Part shown: piece after piece, positions 32,240-44,119 of the stretch
How positions within the stretch are numbered: position 1 is the first letter of the stretch
Layout of the letters: each line of letters opens with the position of its first letter
Assembly: GCA_963573305.1 (NCBI GenBank)
Contig: OY754338.1
Coordinates: 46,775,531 to 46,839,530 of the forward strand
Direction: 5' to 3'
DNA from: Pyrrhosoma nymphula
Lineage: Eukaryota > Arthropoda > Insecta > Odonata > Coenagrionidae
DNA length: 64,000 bases
Notes under the pieces: model-generated
Databases searched by the model: none
What the model was told of the DNA's origin: nothing
Seen by the model: the letters and a program-made list of their open reading frames with translations, nothing else
Program-made: the position numbers and the translations under genes

Positions 32240-34600
32240 AATTAAGATTAAATGGTTTTAAGCTATCTTCATTATTTTGAATCAGTTTGAATAATTGCAA
32301 TAATAATTCATTGGTCCAAGGTCTATGGTCCATGTTTGCTAAAGCCGATTGAGTATTATTTCCTTCTATTAATCCATAAAGGGCTTTAACATTGTTGTAG
32401 TTAAGAAAGGAGGTTAATCTGTACCTAAATTTGTTATGAGAAATAGTTGTTTTTCTATTGTGTTGTCGGCAACTTATTATTTCAGTAATGACTCAAAAAA
32501 TATGATTAAAATAAGAATAACATTAATTTTGTAGGTATTAAATGAATCTAATTGTGACTTGGCAACAGATTTGTGATTGGAAGCATTAATGGTACACCTG
32601 ATGAATGATGTGAATGTGGTATGGTTTGTAGAGTTTCATTGAATTTAATACAGAAAGGAATGTGTGTGTACTGTTTGGCTAATATAATTAATTAATGATT
32701 GGCAAAAGGGGTGATAAAGGCTGTGCAGAAATATCTGGTTTAACCAGCTTTATTGTATTGCAGTGAAATTTGAATATTCCCAGAAAAATCATGAAAGCAT
32801 ATGTAAAATAGTTGGTATGGACTATATAAGTAATGTGAGAGTATCCAATCAGGAGATGCAGAATTTTTAAGAATTATTAGTAAATGATCTTGATATGAAA
32901 ATAATATAATAGGCCAGTTTGAAAGAGACAGACTGTATTGGTTGGGTGAGAGAGGATGTGATGCAAATTTTCCAAGAGATATTTATGGCATGAGCGAATT
33001 GTTTGATTGATAGAGAATAACTACATCTGGTTTCCATATTTACACGGTGAATGCTTTTGTTAATTATGTAAAAGGAAGATAGTTAGAAGCTTGAGGAAAA
33101 TTTTTATTCATTGCATGTATCGAAGGACAGATAGGCAAGGAGGAAACCAGTGGATGGTGATAAACTCCAGATTTTAACTTTGTTTACACTAAAATGGAAA
33201 GGGATGGTGGTGTATATGTGTATATTGATAGCTAATTAACAGAGTTGCCAGGATGTTCATATCAGTTTAAGGAACATCATTAGATGGCAAATAGAAGGTA
33301 AATATCTGAAGTTCAGCATGTAGTTCTTAGTAGTGGAAGAGATATTGCTAGGCACTTGGATCCTTTCGGCAGTCTGAGTGAGGAGATGGGTGTTTCTTAT
33401 TCTAAGGAGAAGGAGGTATTTATTATGTAGTACTATTTCCTCGGTGAATAGCAGCGATATATGTAGAATTATATATATTGCTGAGCTATTTACAACCAAA
33501 TGACCTACATACATTATAATTCAAGGGATGATACTTAACATAAGAAAAAGAGTTGCTATATAATTATAATTTTAATGGCTCCAAAAAAATAGACTACATA
33601 TTTGATACGGAAACATAGTATATAAATTAGCTTAGGATGAATTGTATGAGCAGTAATGTGAGTATTAAAAATATACATTTAAATTATAAAATGAAGGCTA
33701 TAAGGCACTTCTTAATGAGAGCAAAATGCTATTTTTAAGGAGATTTACGCATTTAAATTATGTATTTATGTTTAATACCATGGATACTAGAATTTTAAGG
33801 ATAACAGACTTCCAACTTCGGCGTGATACTTTTTTTGAAGCGGCCAACCGCGGCGCCACTATGCGCCAGTGATAGAATCAGACGATCCCAATGTAAACAA
33901 ACGTAGTTTCGCTTTTTTCCATTTCGAACTGAGGGAAATTACGGCTAGTTAGAAAGCAAATAACTGTTTTATCCGTCAGATATAACCATGTTAACTAAAT
34001 CTGATATCAATATAATCACAGAAAACCCTTGCTATACGATAACATGAAGAATAAAACGGAGTACTTACATTAGCCTTAAACAAGCTGTCTGTTCTTCACA
34101 CCTAAAATTTTGTTCTCTCTCACGGTTACGGAATACCCTTTGGAGCATCCAGGAACAAAGTAAGATGTCTTACCCATTTTTAGTCAAGTAATAAATCTTT
34201 TTCTATACTAACAATTTAAAATCCTCACAATTCGCCATCCCGCCATGCGTAAACGATATGCGAAAAAGTGACGATAGTGACAAAACATAAACAAATTCCA
34301 TCAGCAACCTCACTATTGCCAACTATCGAACGGCTTCAAAAAATGTAACCAAAAAACAATGAAAGCGCGATGAACTTGGCGGGGCTGTTTAATACTCTTC
34401 AAATTTTCTGCCTTTTGAAGTGGTTCTTGCAATTTTACATATTTGATTCTTGCAGACCATTCTTTAGCATGAAAAAAAATTAAAATGGGCTAATCACCTG
34501 ATAACATGGAAGGATTTTGTATTGCTGCCTAGCTGAATACAGTAATCATAGTTAAAAGAGTTGGGTTCAGATAAGTAATATGCAATTTAGCATATGTACT
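32240..34600. other. Interior of the Harbinger element, no transposase seen
   Basis: AT-rich sequence with short frames only. I looked for the Harbinger DDE landmarks (GDSGY-type and a RVVERTFG-type block) on both strands and did not find them. A GC-richer patch at 33820-33900 is unassigned. Confidence 0.4.
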
Positions 34601-34799
34601 CACTAGTTGAAATGATGATGAACTAACGTCTCGTTTGTTCTTTAACGGACCTACCTCGCTCCTTTAAATTGACGAGAGGTTAAGCGGAACGTTAAGCCCA
34701 ATGTGCGTCGGTGATATCATATTTTTCTGTAACGCGGCGTTACGGCTACGTAACGATTCGTTAACTGTCTAACGAAGGTTGGTGAAACCGGGCGTAAGA

Positions 34800-35087
34800 C
34801 TTCCGGAGTTAATAGGTAATGCTATGTTGTTAGGGAATACGTTTGGAATTTCTGGCTTAAATTCTCCCATTTGACTGCAGGAAAACTGTCAATTTCCAAC
34901 CATACTCCGACCTTTCCGCTCGGCCACATGGAAAGCATTGGCCCAAGGAACCACGAATATTTTCCTTAATAAACAAGGTCATTGGAAAGGTCAGAAAGGC
35001 CTTGCATGTGACTATCTCTACCGGCACCTATCCCTTGAAGTCAACAGGCGTAAGACTGCTGAAATTTAGTTTGACAAAACCGCAATA
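34800..35087. other. Intergenic sequence
   Basis: No feature recognised. Confidence 0.3.
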
Positions 35088-35215
35088 CAGTCAAACCTCC
35101 CAATAGGTAGCGGAAGCTTGGGTCCGGAAAAATCGTCCGCTATTGAGAGGTGTCCCCTATTCAGAGGGGACCGAAATAACGACACGCTTCTCTATGCAGT
35201 ATCTACGCCCGGACA
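35088..35215 (+). mobile_element. pogo/Tigger-like terminal sequence, left end
   Basis: TACAGTCAAACCTCCCAATA is followed by GTCCGCTATTGAGAGGTGTC and CTATTCAGAGGGG. The TACAGT...AACCTC start and the repeated CCGCTATTGAGAGGTGTCC phrase are characteristic of pogo-like element ends. The right end of this copy was not located. An opposite end of the same class is at 43915-43968. Confidence 0.55.
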
Positions 35216-35670
35216 TTAAAATATAAAGGCGTTAGTAAATTTCCTTTACCTTTTATGTCTTAATATTGAAAAATTAACATTTCAACAAAAAATACTAAGA
35301 ACTATTTAATTTGCAATTGACAGAAGATACCACTCTTCACACCAAACAAATATGTGGTTGCCTAGAGAAAAATAAACTTGCATCGAGGCTAAAATAATTG
35401 GGATGGGAAACGGTATAACTGAGTAAATATGATGGTAGTTACTTCTTATGAGAGGGTATGAGCATATTTTAAAAAACTCGCACTAATATGAGGTGAATTA
35501 TTCTCGGGCTTCACACCGGGTCAGTTTTTCTATAGTGGCCGCTATGGAAAACCAGACTCGGTGAGAAGGAATATAACAATTCATGTCACTTACTCACCAC
35601 GGTATTATATCTAGGGAGTCACCCACAAGTGCACGCAGGTGCGAAATTTCACATAGTAAAACTCTTTCGC

Positions 35671-35746
35671 CTTGAGCGGGACTCAAACACGAATCCCTCA
35701 ATATAACACCGAGTTCTTTGGCCAGTTAAGCTACCGAGGCGTCCTT
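35671..35746 (-). repeat. tRNA-like sequence / SINE head
   Basis: The minus strand has GCCTCGGTAGCTTAACTGGC (A-box region) and, 40 bp on, GTGTTTGAGTCCCGCTC (B box). The stem halves do not make a convincing acceptor arm, so it is more likely a SINE head than a tRNA gene. Confidence 0.5.
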
Positions 35747-38700
35747 CTCAACTGTGGATTTTTTGGGGCTTTAAACGAAAAGAGTTGTCCAGGACTGACG
35801 GGCATATAATGTCACAGAGCAGTCCCAAGCCTGCTCTTTGCGCCACCGTCCGCGAGGTAAAAGCCGAAAATGGATAACAGTGAGGTCTTCGCCCTTATTT
35901 ATGTTAGGTTAGATCTCAAGCATAAAATTACAGCGATAGATTGCAATAAGGAAAGGTTTAAAATTAGCACCACGTAGGTTTAGAGGCCACACTAGCTGTG
36001 ATCAACGCCGCAAATAATGCAAATGGTATCGATAAACTGTCATTTTTTAAACTTATTTTATTCCATTTTCTTTTTCATTTCTGGCTTGTATATTAATTTA
36101 ATTATCGATGCATTAAGTGACTGTAATTTTTAAATCATTTTTCATTATAACATGACTGATCTTCAACTTAAGTCTCCCGTAATACATGAAGTGCAGTTTA
36201 CATCCCGCATGAGTAAAATGATATTTAGATGACGTATTTCGCTTAGAATTGTCATTACGTATTAATTACGTATCAGTATATTCAGTAAAATAGAGAATAG
36301 CATTATGACAGTGTGAATGACAGTGAATGCGTGGTGAGGGGTCACCCCACGCCCCACACCCTTGAGGTGGCTTGCATAGTACCTAGCAGATGTATTTAAA
36401 ATTAACTTATATTGAGATCACAATCCTCGCACCTTGCGAAATTAGGGAATAATATCATACATGCAAGTCATGCATGTAAAATTATCGCGGGAGAAATGTA
36501 CCGGAAAAAAATCTATGCGAAGAGAAAATAAAGGTAGGAGTAGGCAAAGCACGAGAGCTGTATAGATACCACCAGTTTTCACATATTTTCTGGCATAGAG
36601 ACCCCAGATCGATGCTAAGAATGAAGATTCTTTTGGCCAGGGGGCACTGACCGATTTTTTTTGCTGTGGAAAAATGCACGAGGTGGAAGGAGATTCTCAA
36701 ACAAAGGTACGGAGCCGAGTTCCGTTCGTAGTTGAATTCTTCCAACTGGAGGGAGAATATAATTTACCGCGGCGGCGTTAAGCGCACTCTCCCCGGACGA
36801 TACGGAAGGATGTGGGCGCGGTTGAGGCTCAATGAAACGCCACATCGTCTAAGTAATGAAATTATTGCCGGCGCAAAATTCTTAAGGCAGTGGTCGTACA
36901 CTTAAGTTTAAAACGCATTAAGGTTAAGATTAAAACCATGGATAAAGTGAGAGAAAAGATGGAACCATAAAGTACGATAGCACATAGGAAAATCTAGGAC
37001 CACAAAAACTACATCTACGTAATACCATCACGTTACCTCTCAGGTGTGTGGCCGGGGGTAAGTTTTCATAAACATTGACCACGCAATTTCTAAATAGAGT
37101 AAATGAAACTACGGCTTTAATGCATTAGCAAAAACATATAATTAGCTGTAACGTGCGGTGAAATTTCACCAAAGTGCACTACACTATACGCTGCCAATTT
37201 AATATGTAACTACGAATATTGATGTATATATTGATTGAAGAAGAACTCTCTGCAGTTTTCCAATAATGAATATTTATGCGCGTGATATCTATGTTTTCGA
37301 TCGATAATTATCAAGCCAACTGTTGAGGTTGCATTCAGGTAAACATGTATACATTTTGGGTACGGGTTGGTAGTAGGAGAAACATGGAAGGATTCACAGG
37401 GGAGGAAAGGATACAGGGAAAGGACAAGAAATAGGGGGATACGAGGAGGAATTTCCATGATGTGTAGAGGGGATAACAAAACGTGAAACATTTTGAGTAA
37501 TTCATCCGGGGGAAAGTTGCCGATGGGACTGCTTTGGCGTCGCTCAGGTGTAACTGCACGATTGGATTATGTACACCAGAACGACAACTAAGCAGACCCA
37601 TCGGCAACATACCCGGAAAAATCACTCCTCAAGAAATGTTCACAGGCACAGCTTCCGTGGCCCTGCCTTTCCTTCATGCGCTCCTCAGATAAAAGTAATT
37701 GATATTCTGGGGTCGCGTCGAGAGAACACGGCATGCGAATCAGGAGGACCGAGATGCATAAAGACCTAGATTCTACACTTACTGGGCAATTCCCATAGCA
37801 TCAATGCCGTGGAAATATTAGGAGGTAGGTACCTCCTCCTCTGATGGTCCTCCACTGGAACTCACGAGGAAAAACAATCCGCCCTTTAGATAAACCCAAG
37901 CTTAACTTGGGACAAATGTTCATAGCCGAAAATTTCTGAATGAGGTAAAAATCGGGTAAGTTTAAAATGCTCTCTGGTTATGGTTTTAAGCTACAACTCC
38001 CTTATTCATTTCGGGGTTTAAACAACTTTTCGGTTTCTTATTCTCTGGATTTGGACCGTCTAAGGAGAGCGAAAAATAACCCAACGCATTCATTTTCGTT
38101 TCCTTTTTTCCACTTCCTTCTTTTTTCTTCAAAAATTCTTAATCCGTTCGCTTCGCTTTCTCCTCCTCTCTTCCGTCCAGGTGTTATTTCTTTCCTCTTT
38201 TTCCTTCCTCCGTAAACCCTTTAAGTTTCGCAGCAATCTTCTATACGAAGTTTCACTCTATATAATGTCTTCCGCTGTCAACATCCTTTTCATATATTTT
38301 TTCATCCCTTGGTCCCCCTAGCCCCCATCTTATTAATTTTTATAAAATTCGTGTTGTGATCTACTGTAGTTTAATCCTATTATGCAGCCGAAGAACCTAA
38401 TTATCATTATCCTTTTCGTAGCAGGCAGAGTTTTGCTTTCTTCATTATTGAGATAGTCTTAATTCTTCTAGTGTATAAACTTGCCTGCTTCCATTGTTGG
38501 TAATCGTACTTTATTCGAACACTTAAGTTGTTTCTTCAACACAAATTTTTCCTCACATTCTGAGAGTTCTTTGGATACTCATGTCCGCCAAGTTATGTCC
38601 CCAGGGTTGCTGACTCCTTCTACCAGGACTGTACGAGAGAAACGAGAAAATTTCACCCGATATTTCTAACACTCTCAAAACTAACAGGACACGTTTCGAA

Positions 38701-38796
38701 CGAAAATTCACGGTAAATATGTTCAAGTTATTTCAAACATGCAATAAAGAAATCAGTCTTGAAAGGGTTAAATTAACATCAGTGGTCGCGACTTAC
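35747..38796. other. Long intergenic stretch
   Basis: Contains a relative of the 20.55-kb dispersed repeat at 36325-36395 (GGGGTCACCCCACG, CCTTGAGGTGG). Two minus frames near 36482-36845 and 37210-37625 and several plus frames at 37569-38669 carry no domain. A pyrimidine-rich tract occupies 38080-38230. Confidence 0.35.
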
Positions 38797-38942
38797 ACAC
38801 GAAGAGCATTTATATGGCTCTCAAGTTCTTCTACGGCACCTTCAGTAACCTCTTTCACATCAAAGGTTTGGTACGTCATTAACTCGTCACCTCTGGCAAG
38901 GCAGTTCCATGTGGAAAACCTTGCGGGATGATCTGTCACACG
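38797..38942 (-). CDS. Probable internal coding exon of a host gene, product unknown
   Basis: On the minus strand an exon of 146 bp is bounded by a strong acceptor (long T tract then TTGCTGCAG, complement of 38943-38958) and a consensus donor (GTGT|GTAAGT, complement of 38791-38800). It is open throughout in phase 0 and encodes RVTDHPARFSTWNCLARGDE followed by an acidic stretch with TFDVKEVTEGAVEELESHIN. The even codon use and complex composition are unlike the AT-driven frames around it. I do not recognise the family. The promoter-like block 39040-39215 lies about 150 bp upstream on this strand, so it could be exon 2. Confidence 0.45.
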
Positions 38943-39039
38943 CTGCAGCAAAAAAATAAAAGCATCCTGAAAGATTTATAACGCTCGCGTTTGGAAAATG
39001 TATAGTTATAGCACGCGTAAATCACGTCCTAAGAACGGA

Positions 39040-39215
39040 AGAGAGAAACGTTTTTCCTCGCGATGACGCAAGAGCACTCGAATGCCTTTGGTCTTGGGCG
39101 AGACAGCGTAGAGCGGTCTTCCTTCCCACGCGCACCCGAGAGGTGGCGCTCGCATTAGAGACTCAAATAACCGACGACGACGGCGCTTTTGTCACTTACG
39201 TCATGATCCAAGATG
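39040..39215. promoter_or_regulatory. Promoter-like CpG block with YY1- and CRE-type motifs
   Basis: The block is GC- and CpG-rich. It contains CCAAGATGGCGGCC (about 39208-39221), the consensus for the YY1/pho factor often found at transcription starts, and TTACGTCA (about 39195-39202), a CRE/ATF half palindrome. On the minus strand ATGACGTAAGTGAC offers a splice donor, which would pair with the exon at 38942-38797. No TATA box is evident. Motif presence only; activity is not shown. Confidence 0.4.
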
Positions 39216-39299
39216 GCGGCCTGAGTGATGTAAACTCATTTCCCGTTCACGCTTCTAGGGTTGAACGGTTGTTATTGCGGCCATAACGTTGCATAAGAG

Positions 39300-41250
39300 G
39301 CTATAATAAACACAAGGATAGTAAGGATACAACCATTCACCTTTCACCAAGCTTTCAACGTTCTTTTAGCCTGTGAGAAACCCCGAACGCAGATTATATC
39401 GCGGCACAGTAAATATTCTAACTGCAATAGTTAAGGACATATTATTCTCCACCACCGCAGCTATTGCCTGTGTCATATTTTTTAGATTTCATTTACCGAG
39501 CTCTCCTTGGTAACTACACACTCAAGGTAAACTTTTAACCTGCAAATGCATTGTTCAAACACCCAAAAGTCTCATTATAAAAAATCTAATGCCCGCATTA
39601 ACTTTTTGTCTTTTGGTTTATTATGATTGCAATATTTAATGACAGCATTGTATATGTAATACAATAATGATATTTAATAGTTCCCGCCGTAACTTTCCTG
39701 AAATGCATACTAATACATTATTAACAAAAGATCAGGGAGAACCAGGCATGTGAAGAACTTCCTAAATCACAGGGTGAAAGTTTTCCAAAGTTAAATTTTC
39801 ACGCTACAGAGAGCAGCATATGTTACAGCGTAATCCCTCTGACTGGATACGACCTAAGGGTCCACTACAGAGCACGCAGTCACTAAACGACCACTGAACT
39901 CGCAATAATATGTCCATACATCCGGCAAAATAAAGATTTTAGAATGTGCTATTTTATAGCATGTGCGTAATAGAGTCATCTTTCATAATATTTTTCTCCA
40001 AAACCTAACAACACGGTAAAATTTGCTATAATATCGGCAACAGTTCTCACGCAGTTTACAGGTATATCACTCTCATTCTTTGCTGCAGCACTTTTTCTCA
40101 CACGAGCGCACTATCGCCTAGCCGTGATTTAAGAAAATATCGAGATCTCCCTAGTGTCATGATGTACTAAAACGAACCAAGGAAGAGGATGTCAAAGAAG
40201 CTTACGACAAGGGAGTCAAAGGAATTAGCGCCAATAGAGACAACATCAAAATGTTTTGTTTCGCATGTGGCATCGCATTAGTGGCCAAGAAAGTAAAAGA
40301 CATACCAGCATCCTTAAACCCAATGAAACGGTTACCTACTACAAGAAAGCAACATGAAAATGATAGTCCTCGTGTATGGAACACATACTGAAGAATATAT
40401 TTTTTTAAAAACGTTCAGCATATTTTGCCAAAGCCAACGTATTACGGTAGAAACGACCACAGGCATAAGATTAAGCAATTAGATTGCAGAACCGATAGAT
40501 TTAAAATGCTATATTTTGAAGGGCAATCGGGAACAAACAACCACACACACGCGAAGAGACCCGCCCGCTAAGAAAACGAAATTCACGCACTCCCTCTCTC
40601 AGTTATGTGATACACAGTGACTTATTTGTACTTGTGTCTAAAAACTTACATTATTCAAACAAACAAACGCCTCACCCCGCTTGAACTGTGCCGCATGATT
40701 TTGTTTTCTGCATAAATTGATATATAATAGTAGGCATTCATGAATTTTTATTAATAGTCATTATCAGGTGTATCTTAGCCCATATAATGCATGTTAGCAT
40801 GTTTCTAAACGTAGCATTTGTTTACTGGTTTAGCCATGCATTGTTCTCCTGATTGCTTTTTGGTTCGCAACCAGGGGACCGTGCGGGGTTCGAACTTCAA
40901 CTAGGAAGAGTATTGCATGTATGGTGTGGAATCACCCCGTGCTACTAACCCTGTAGGTGGATGGCATGATATTTCGTTGATGTAGGTGTAGATTCCATCT
41001 AATTTCAGCACACGCTCATCACAGAACCCAGAAACCAATACCATCGATAGATTTTCTATCGTTGTTCAACCGGCTACTATGGTTAGCACCTACTTGGGTT
41101 CACATGGCAAACTTTCGATTAGAATATGACCTAAAACCTTAGAATTTGTTTCACGTGTGTTATTCTGGGCGCGTCGAAAATCAAGAGCCATTCATCGCAG
41201 AGAGCTCCCATCTGAATGGGGGAAAAGAGGCCTAAAGTAAATAGATTCAG
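39300..41250. other. Intergenic sequence
   Basis: Contains a third copy of the CACCCC / GTAGGTGG / TGTAGGTGTAGA repeat at about 40915-40995, preceded by GGGGTTCGAAC (about 40886), a lone B-box-like string. No coding sequence recognised. Confidence 0.35.
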
Positions 41251-41252
41251 AG

Positions 41253-41561
41253 ATGAATTTAAATGTAGATGTAGTTGGGGCAGGGCAAAATATGAGCGAG
41301 ATTGATCAATATTTGCATATGCTGTTGTTGACTAGTAGTTTGAGTAAAGACCCGGTGAAAGTAATTCATGATTTGCATATTCGTGAATCATCGTTTGCAG
41401 CTCGGATTCTCGGATCTTTGCGTGACAAGGTTGGGGGGGGGGGGTTGTTGGAGGTGGAGAAAGAGTTAACAGGGGCGGCAGTGGAGCGAGTGGAGAAGTT
41501 TTATTGCGTGGGAGGGATACGTATGCGTGGGAGGGAAGACGGAGAACCACAAGGCGAGTGA
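41253..41561 (+). CDS. Hypothetical ORF, 102 codons, unrecognised
   Basis: Starts at an ATG and contains YLHMLLLTSSLSKDPVKVIH and RESSFAARILGSLRDKV, then a glycine run from a G10 homopolymer (41431-41442). The N-terminal half looks like plausible protein; the C-terminal half is low complexity. An overlapping frame runs to 41917. It may be a fragment of a mobile-element ORF. No domain is recognised and it may be chance. Confidence 0.25.
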   Translation: MNLNVDVVGAGQNMSEIDQYLHMLLLTSSLSKDPVKVIHDLHIRESSFAARILGSLRDKVGGGGLLEVEKELTGAAVERVEKFYCVGGIRMRGREDGEPQGE

Positions 41562-41917
41562 AAGGGGTGGCCGTGATTCACCCCTACCGAGAGCGGACAA
41601 GGGACGCGATTAGAATTTCCTCGCCCGAAACTTTGGGCAGTGAGCGTTCCTGGGGAATGGACAAAACTGCTTCCAAAATGTTAATACAGAACGCAGCTCA
41701 GCGAGTTTCGACCGTCGATTTCCATGCGAATGTCTACCTCTCTGAGAGGTGGGAGTCGTCAGACGTGAAGAATAGGGAATCGGATTGGTGCGATGAATAC
41801 GAGTATTGGGCTGGTTACCCGACCAGAGTACACATCATTATCCACCTACCCTCCATCCGAGGGTCGGGTGGAACATTATTTCACGATTTGTACATATTTT
41901 TCAGGGTTCCTTCTTAA

Positions 41918-42440
41918 TATAACCCCGCTAGGTTTAATAGTAATCTTATTATTATTATTTTTGTACTTGTTTACATTAATAATTTTATAATTATTTATCT
42001 AATTTAATACTTTTGTCGGTAATATGTATCAGAATTAGAGAAGGTGTTATGTTCAGTTCTACTTCTTCTCTCATACTTCACAATTTGAGTTCACTCTTTA
42101 CAATGATTTTCATCTCATTTCGTCATTGTACTACATTGTGCTGATAGGATCATTCATCTATCCTGGGCTCTCTTGTTTTTTCAGTGGGATTTTTATTTCC
42201 TCTGCTTTATAGTATTTCCTTGATGGATTCTTTCAATTTTTCCCTCATTTCTAGGGATTTATTTAATCTATTTCCCCGTCGTTTTTCTAGTGAATCCAAC
42301 CCGAGTGCACAGAGTACATAGAGGTCAAAACCTATAATAGCTGAAATAATGTCTTCCACGATCCGCCATATTCTTCGTCCAATTCAATGCCAGACAGTCG
42401 AAATTTGAGTTTCTGCAAACAGTGAGAGGAAAATGTCTTT
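41918..42440. other. AT-rich intergenic sequence
   Basis: No feature recognised. Confidence 0.3.
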
Positions 42441-42454
42441 TTAAAGAGAAGAGC

Positions 42455-42530
42455 TCGCTAGACTTCTAACCCAAAGGTCCCGGGTTCGAATCCCAGTTCA
42501 GAAACCCAGCCCAGAGTACCATATAGTACG
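42455..42530 (+). repeat. SINE or tRNA fragment with B box
   Basis: CTTCTAACCCAAAGGTCCCG leads into GGGTTCGAATCCC (42482-42494), nearly identical to the anticodon-arm-to-T-arm part of the SINE at 15.8 kb. The 5' head is missing or diverged. Confidence 0.5.
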
Positions 42531-42589
42531 AAGCCTAGAATTCCATAAAATATTTTGAAATATATTTAGGATTGATAGGGTTAAGAAGA

Positions 42590-42960
42590 TTGTTAAGATT
42601 GAGTGGGTGATGAAAGAATATGGGTTGATGCTTTAGTAATAGACGCCTACGAAAAGAGTGTTCTTCGTTGATTTGGCCATGTCGAGAGAATGGGAGAGAA
42701 TCGAATAACGAAACAGATATAAAATAGTAGACTGAATAGTGTGAGATGAAGAGGTAGGCCGCGAAGTTCATGGCTGAATGGTGTAGAAGAGACTCCATAG
42801 AGGAGGAATATTAGGAGTCTTAAGATCAGGAGAACGTGAATGAAGCAATGTATGAGCGTAAGAGAAGCGAAAGAGGTGTGCAAGGATAGGGTAATATAGA
42901 GGAAATTATGAAAGGAAAGCCAGTTGTCTAAGCCAAACAATAATAACCAAGTTCTTTCTA
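42590..42960 (+). pseudogene. 3' end of the MKQC-tail non-LTR element, best copy
   Basis: Plus-strand translation in alternating frames gives a FGHVERMGE block, RITKQIY, a GRPRSSWLNGVEET block, RSLKIRR, then MKQCMSVREAKEVCKD and an ERKASCL-type end. FGHVERM and GRPR..W are standard C-terminal motifs of this non-LTR group. Several stops and frame shifts; no RT core. Confidence 0.65.
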
Positions 42961-43020
42961 TGTGCCTACCCAGAAAGGGAAAGGCGTGATAGGTATGAAT
43001 GTATGTATATTATGGAATAC

Positions 43021-43215
43021 TTCGGCCAGTCCCCGTAGCGGTGGGGTGAAGTCCTCCCCTGCTGACCATTGGTGCGCGGATATTACTCCCGCCTGGGTTA
43101 TTTTTTCAAAACTCCCGGAATGGTTGAGTGTATTCGTCCATTGAATTCCATTGCCTCGATGTAAAATGCCATATGAGCTTTTTTCGGCGGAATTGGAAAA
43201 TAAATAAGTAAAAAG
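43021..43215 (+). repeat. tRNA-derived SINE, third, diverged copy
   Basis: Shares with the 15.8-kb copy the CGGCCAGT head, AGCGGTGGGGTGAAGTCCTC, CTGCTGACC, TACTCCCGCCTGG (B box decayed), GATGTAAAATGCC and an AAATAAATAAG tail. It is the oldest of the three copies. Confidence 0.7.
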
Positions 43216-43914
43216 ATTACTCGGAATTAATGTCCAACGTGAACACCATTTCTCATTTTGATGTTTTATTATATATACTTGTTCCATAAATTATTGACTT
43301 AAACACAAAATCAGAGAAGAAAAGATACAACATACGTATGGTATTTAAAAAGTTGATTTGGATTATGAAATAGTTTTTTAATATTTCATCCATGTTTCTC
43401 TCACGTGGACAATATCACGTATACTAAAATATTATGCGTCGCCTTTAAAATATAGCCGGCTTTACAGATTTTTACTCCTCACCAAATAATCCAACTACAG
43501 TAAAATAGTCTTACAGCTTATCTTATAAAGCAGTGGTCCATAAGAATATGTCCTTTTGCGGATCACACTTTTATGCATACTTTGTAAAAAATCACATTTT
43601 TGCATACTTTGTCTCATGGATGAAGTTGATGTATCAAAACCTGAAAGGAATTCACGACTACCCAAAGGGTTTATTCGTGGAATTATAATTTAAAACAGAT
43701 ATAGCAATAAAAAATTGTCACGAAACTTTAATACAATTGTGAGATACTGCACAAATGTTTGAAAATTTATGTAGATTTTTATGAACCCACCAACATATAC
43801 CCGTTTTGGAGAATATTGCATATCTACAAAAGGTGTACGCGGCCTTAAGCCAGAGAATGGGTACAAACTAGCAAAGTCGCACGCAACTCAACCCGGGATT
43901 AGAACACTCCGTGT
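43216..43914. other. AT-rich intergenic sequence
   Basis: No gene recognised; CAGTGGTCCATAAG at about 43533 recalls a hAT-type end but has no partner. Confidence 0.3.
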
Positions 43915-43968
43915 GTTAGACGTGTCCGTATGTCAGAGGTATTAGTTTATAGAGGTTTTACTGTATAG
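43915..43968 (-). mobile_element. pogo/Tigger-like terminal sequence, opposite end
   Basis: The minus strand begins TATACAGTAAAACCTCTATA and continues CTAATACCTCTGACATACGG. The TACAGTAAAACCTC start matches pogo-like termini and has the inverse orientation to that at 35088. Whether the two belong to one 8.9-kb composite or to separate copies cannot be told. Confidence 0.5.
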
Positions 43969-44119
43969 TAATTTCTTCCCATACCGGAGGTCCAGGCTTG
44001 TAGGTGGCGGAGCTTTTTAATTCCCCGTTTACATTACACATTTCTAAGCCGGTAAGTCGAGCACTAGTTAAAAGTTCACCGTGTGAAGAAAAGATGGCGG
44101 TGACCCTAATATACTTCTT

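Larger units (their letters stand above)
30909..34794 (+). mobile_element. Harbinger-type DNA transposon, 3.9 kb
   Basis: The termini are CGTCCGGTTTCACCAACC (left) and, read inward, CGCCCGGTTTCACCAACC (right), continuing alike through TTCGTTA. TAA flanks both ends (30906-30908 and 34795-34797), the 3-bp target duplication typical of PIF/Harbinger. Subterminal regions are rich in TAACG and CGTTA. Inside on the plus strand is a Myb/SANT-like gene (31167-32057), the usual second gene of Harbinger elements. I found no DDE transposase in 32240-34600, so this copy looks non-autonomous. Confidence 0.85.

Noticed and set aside
188..42494. Calling the tRNA-like sequences functional tRNA genes
   Set aside because: A and B boxes are present at several sites, but acceptor arms do not pair, no terminator T-run follows, and three of them are clearly parts of one SINE family.
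43533..43560. CAGTGGTCCATAAG as a hAT end
   Set aside because: No inverted partner or target duplication was found nearby.
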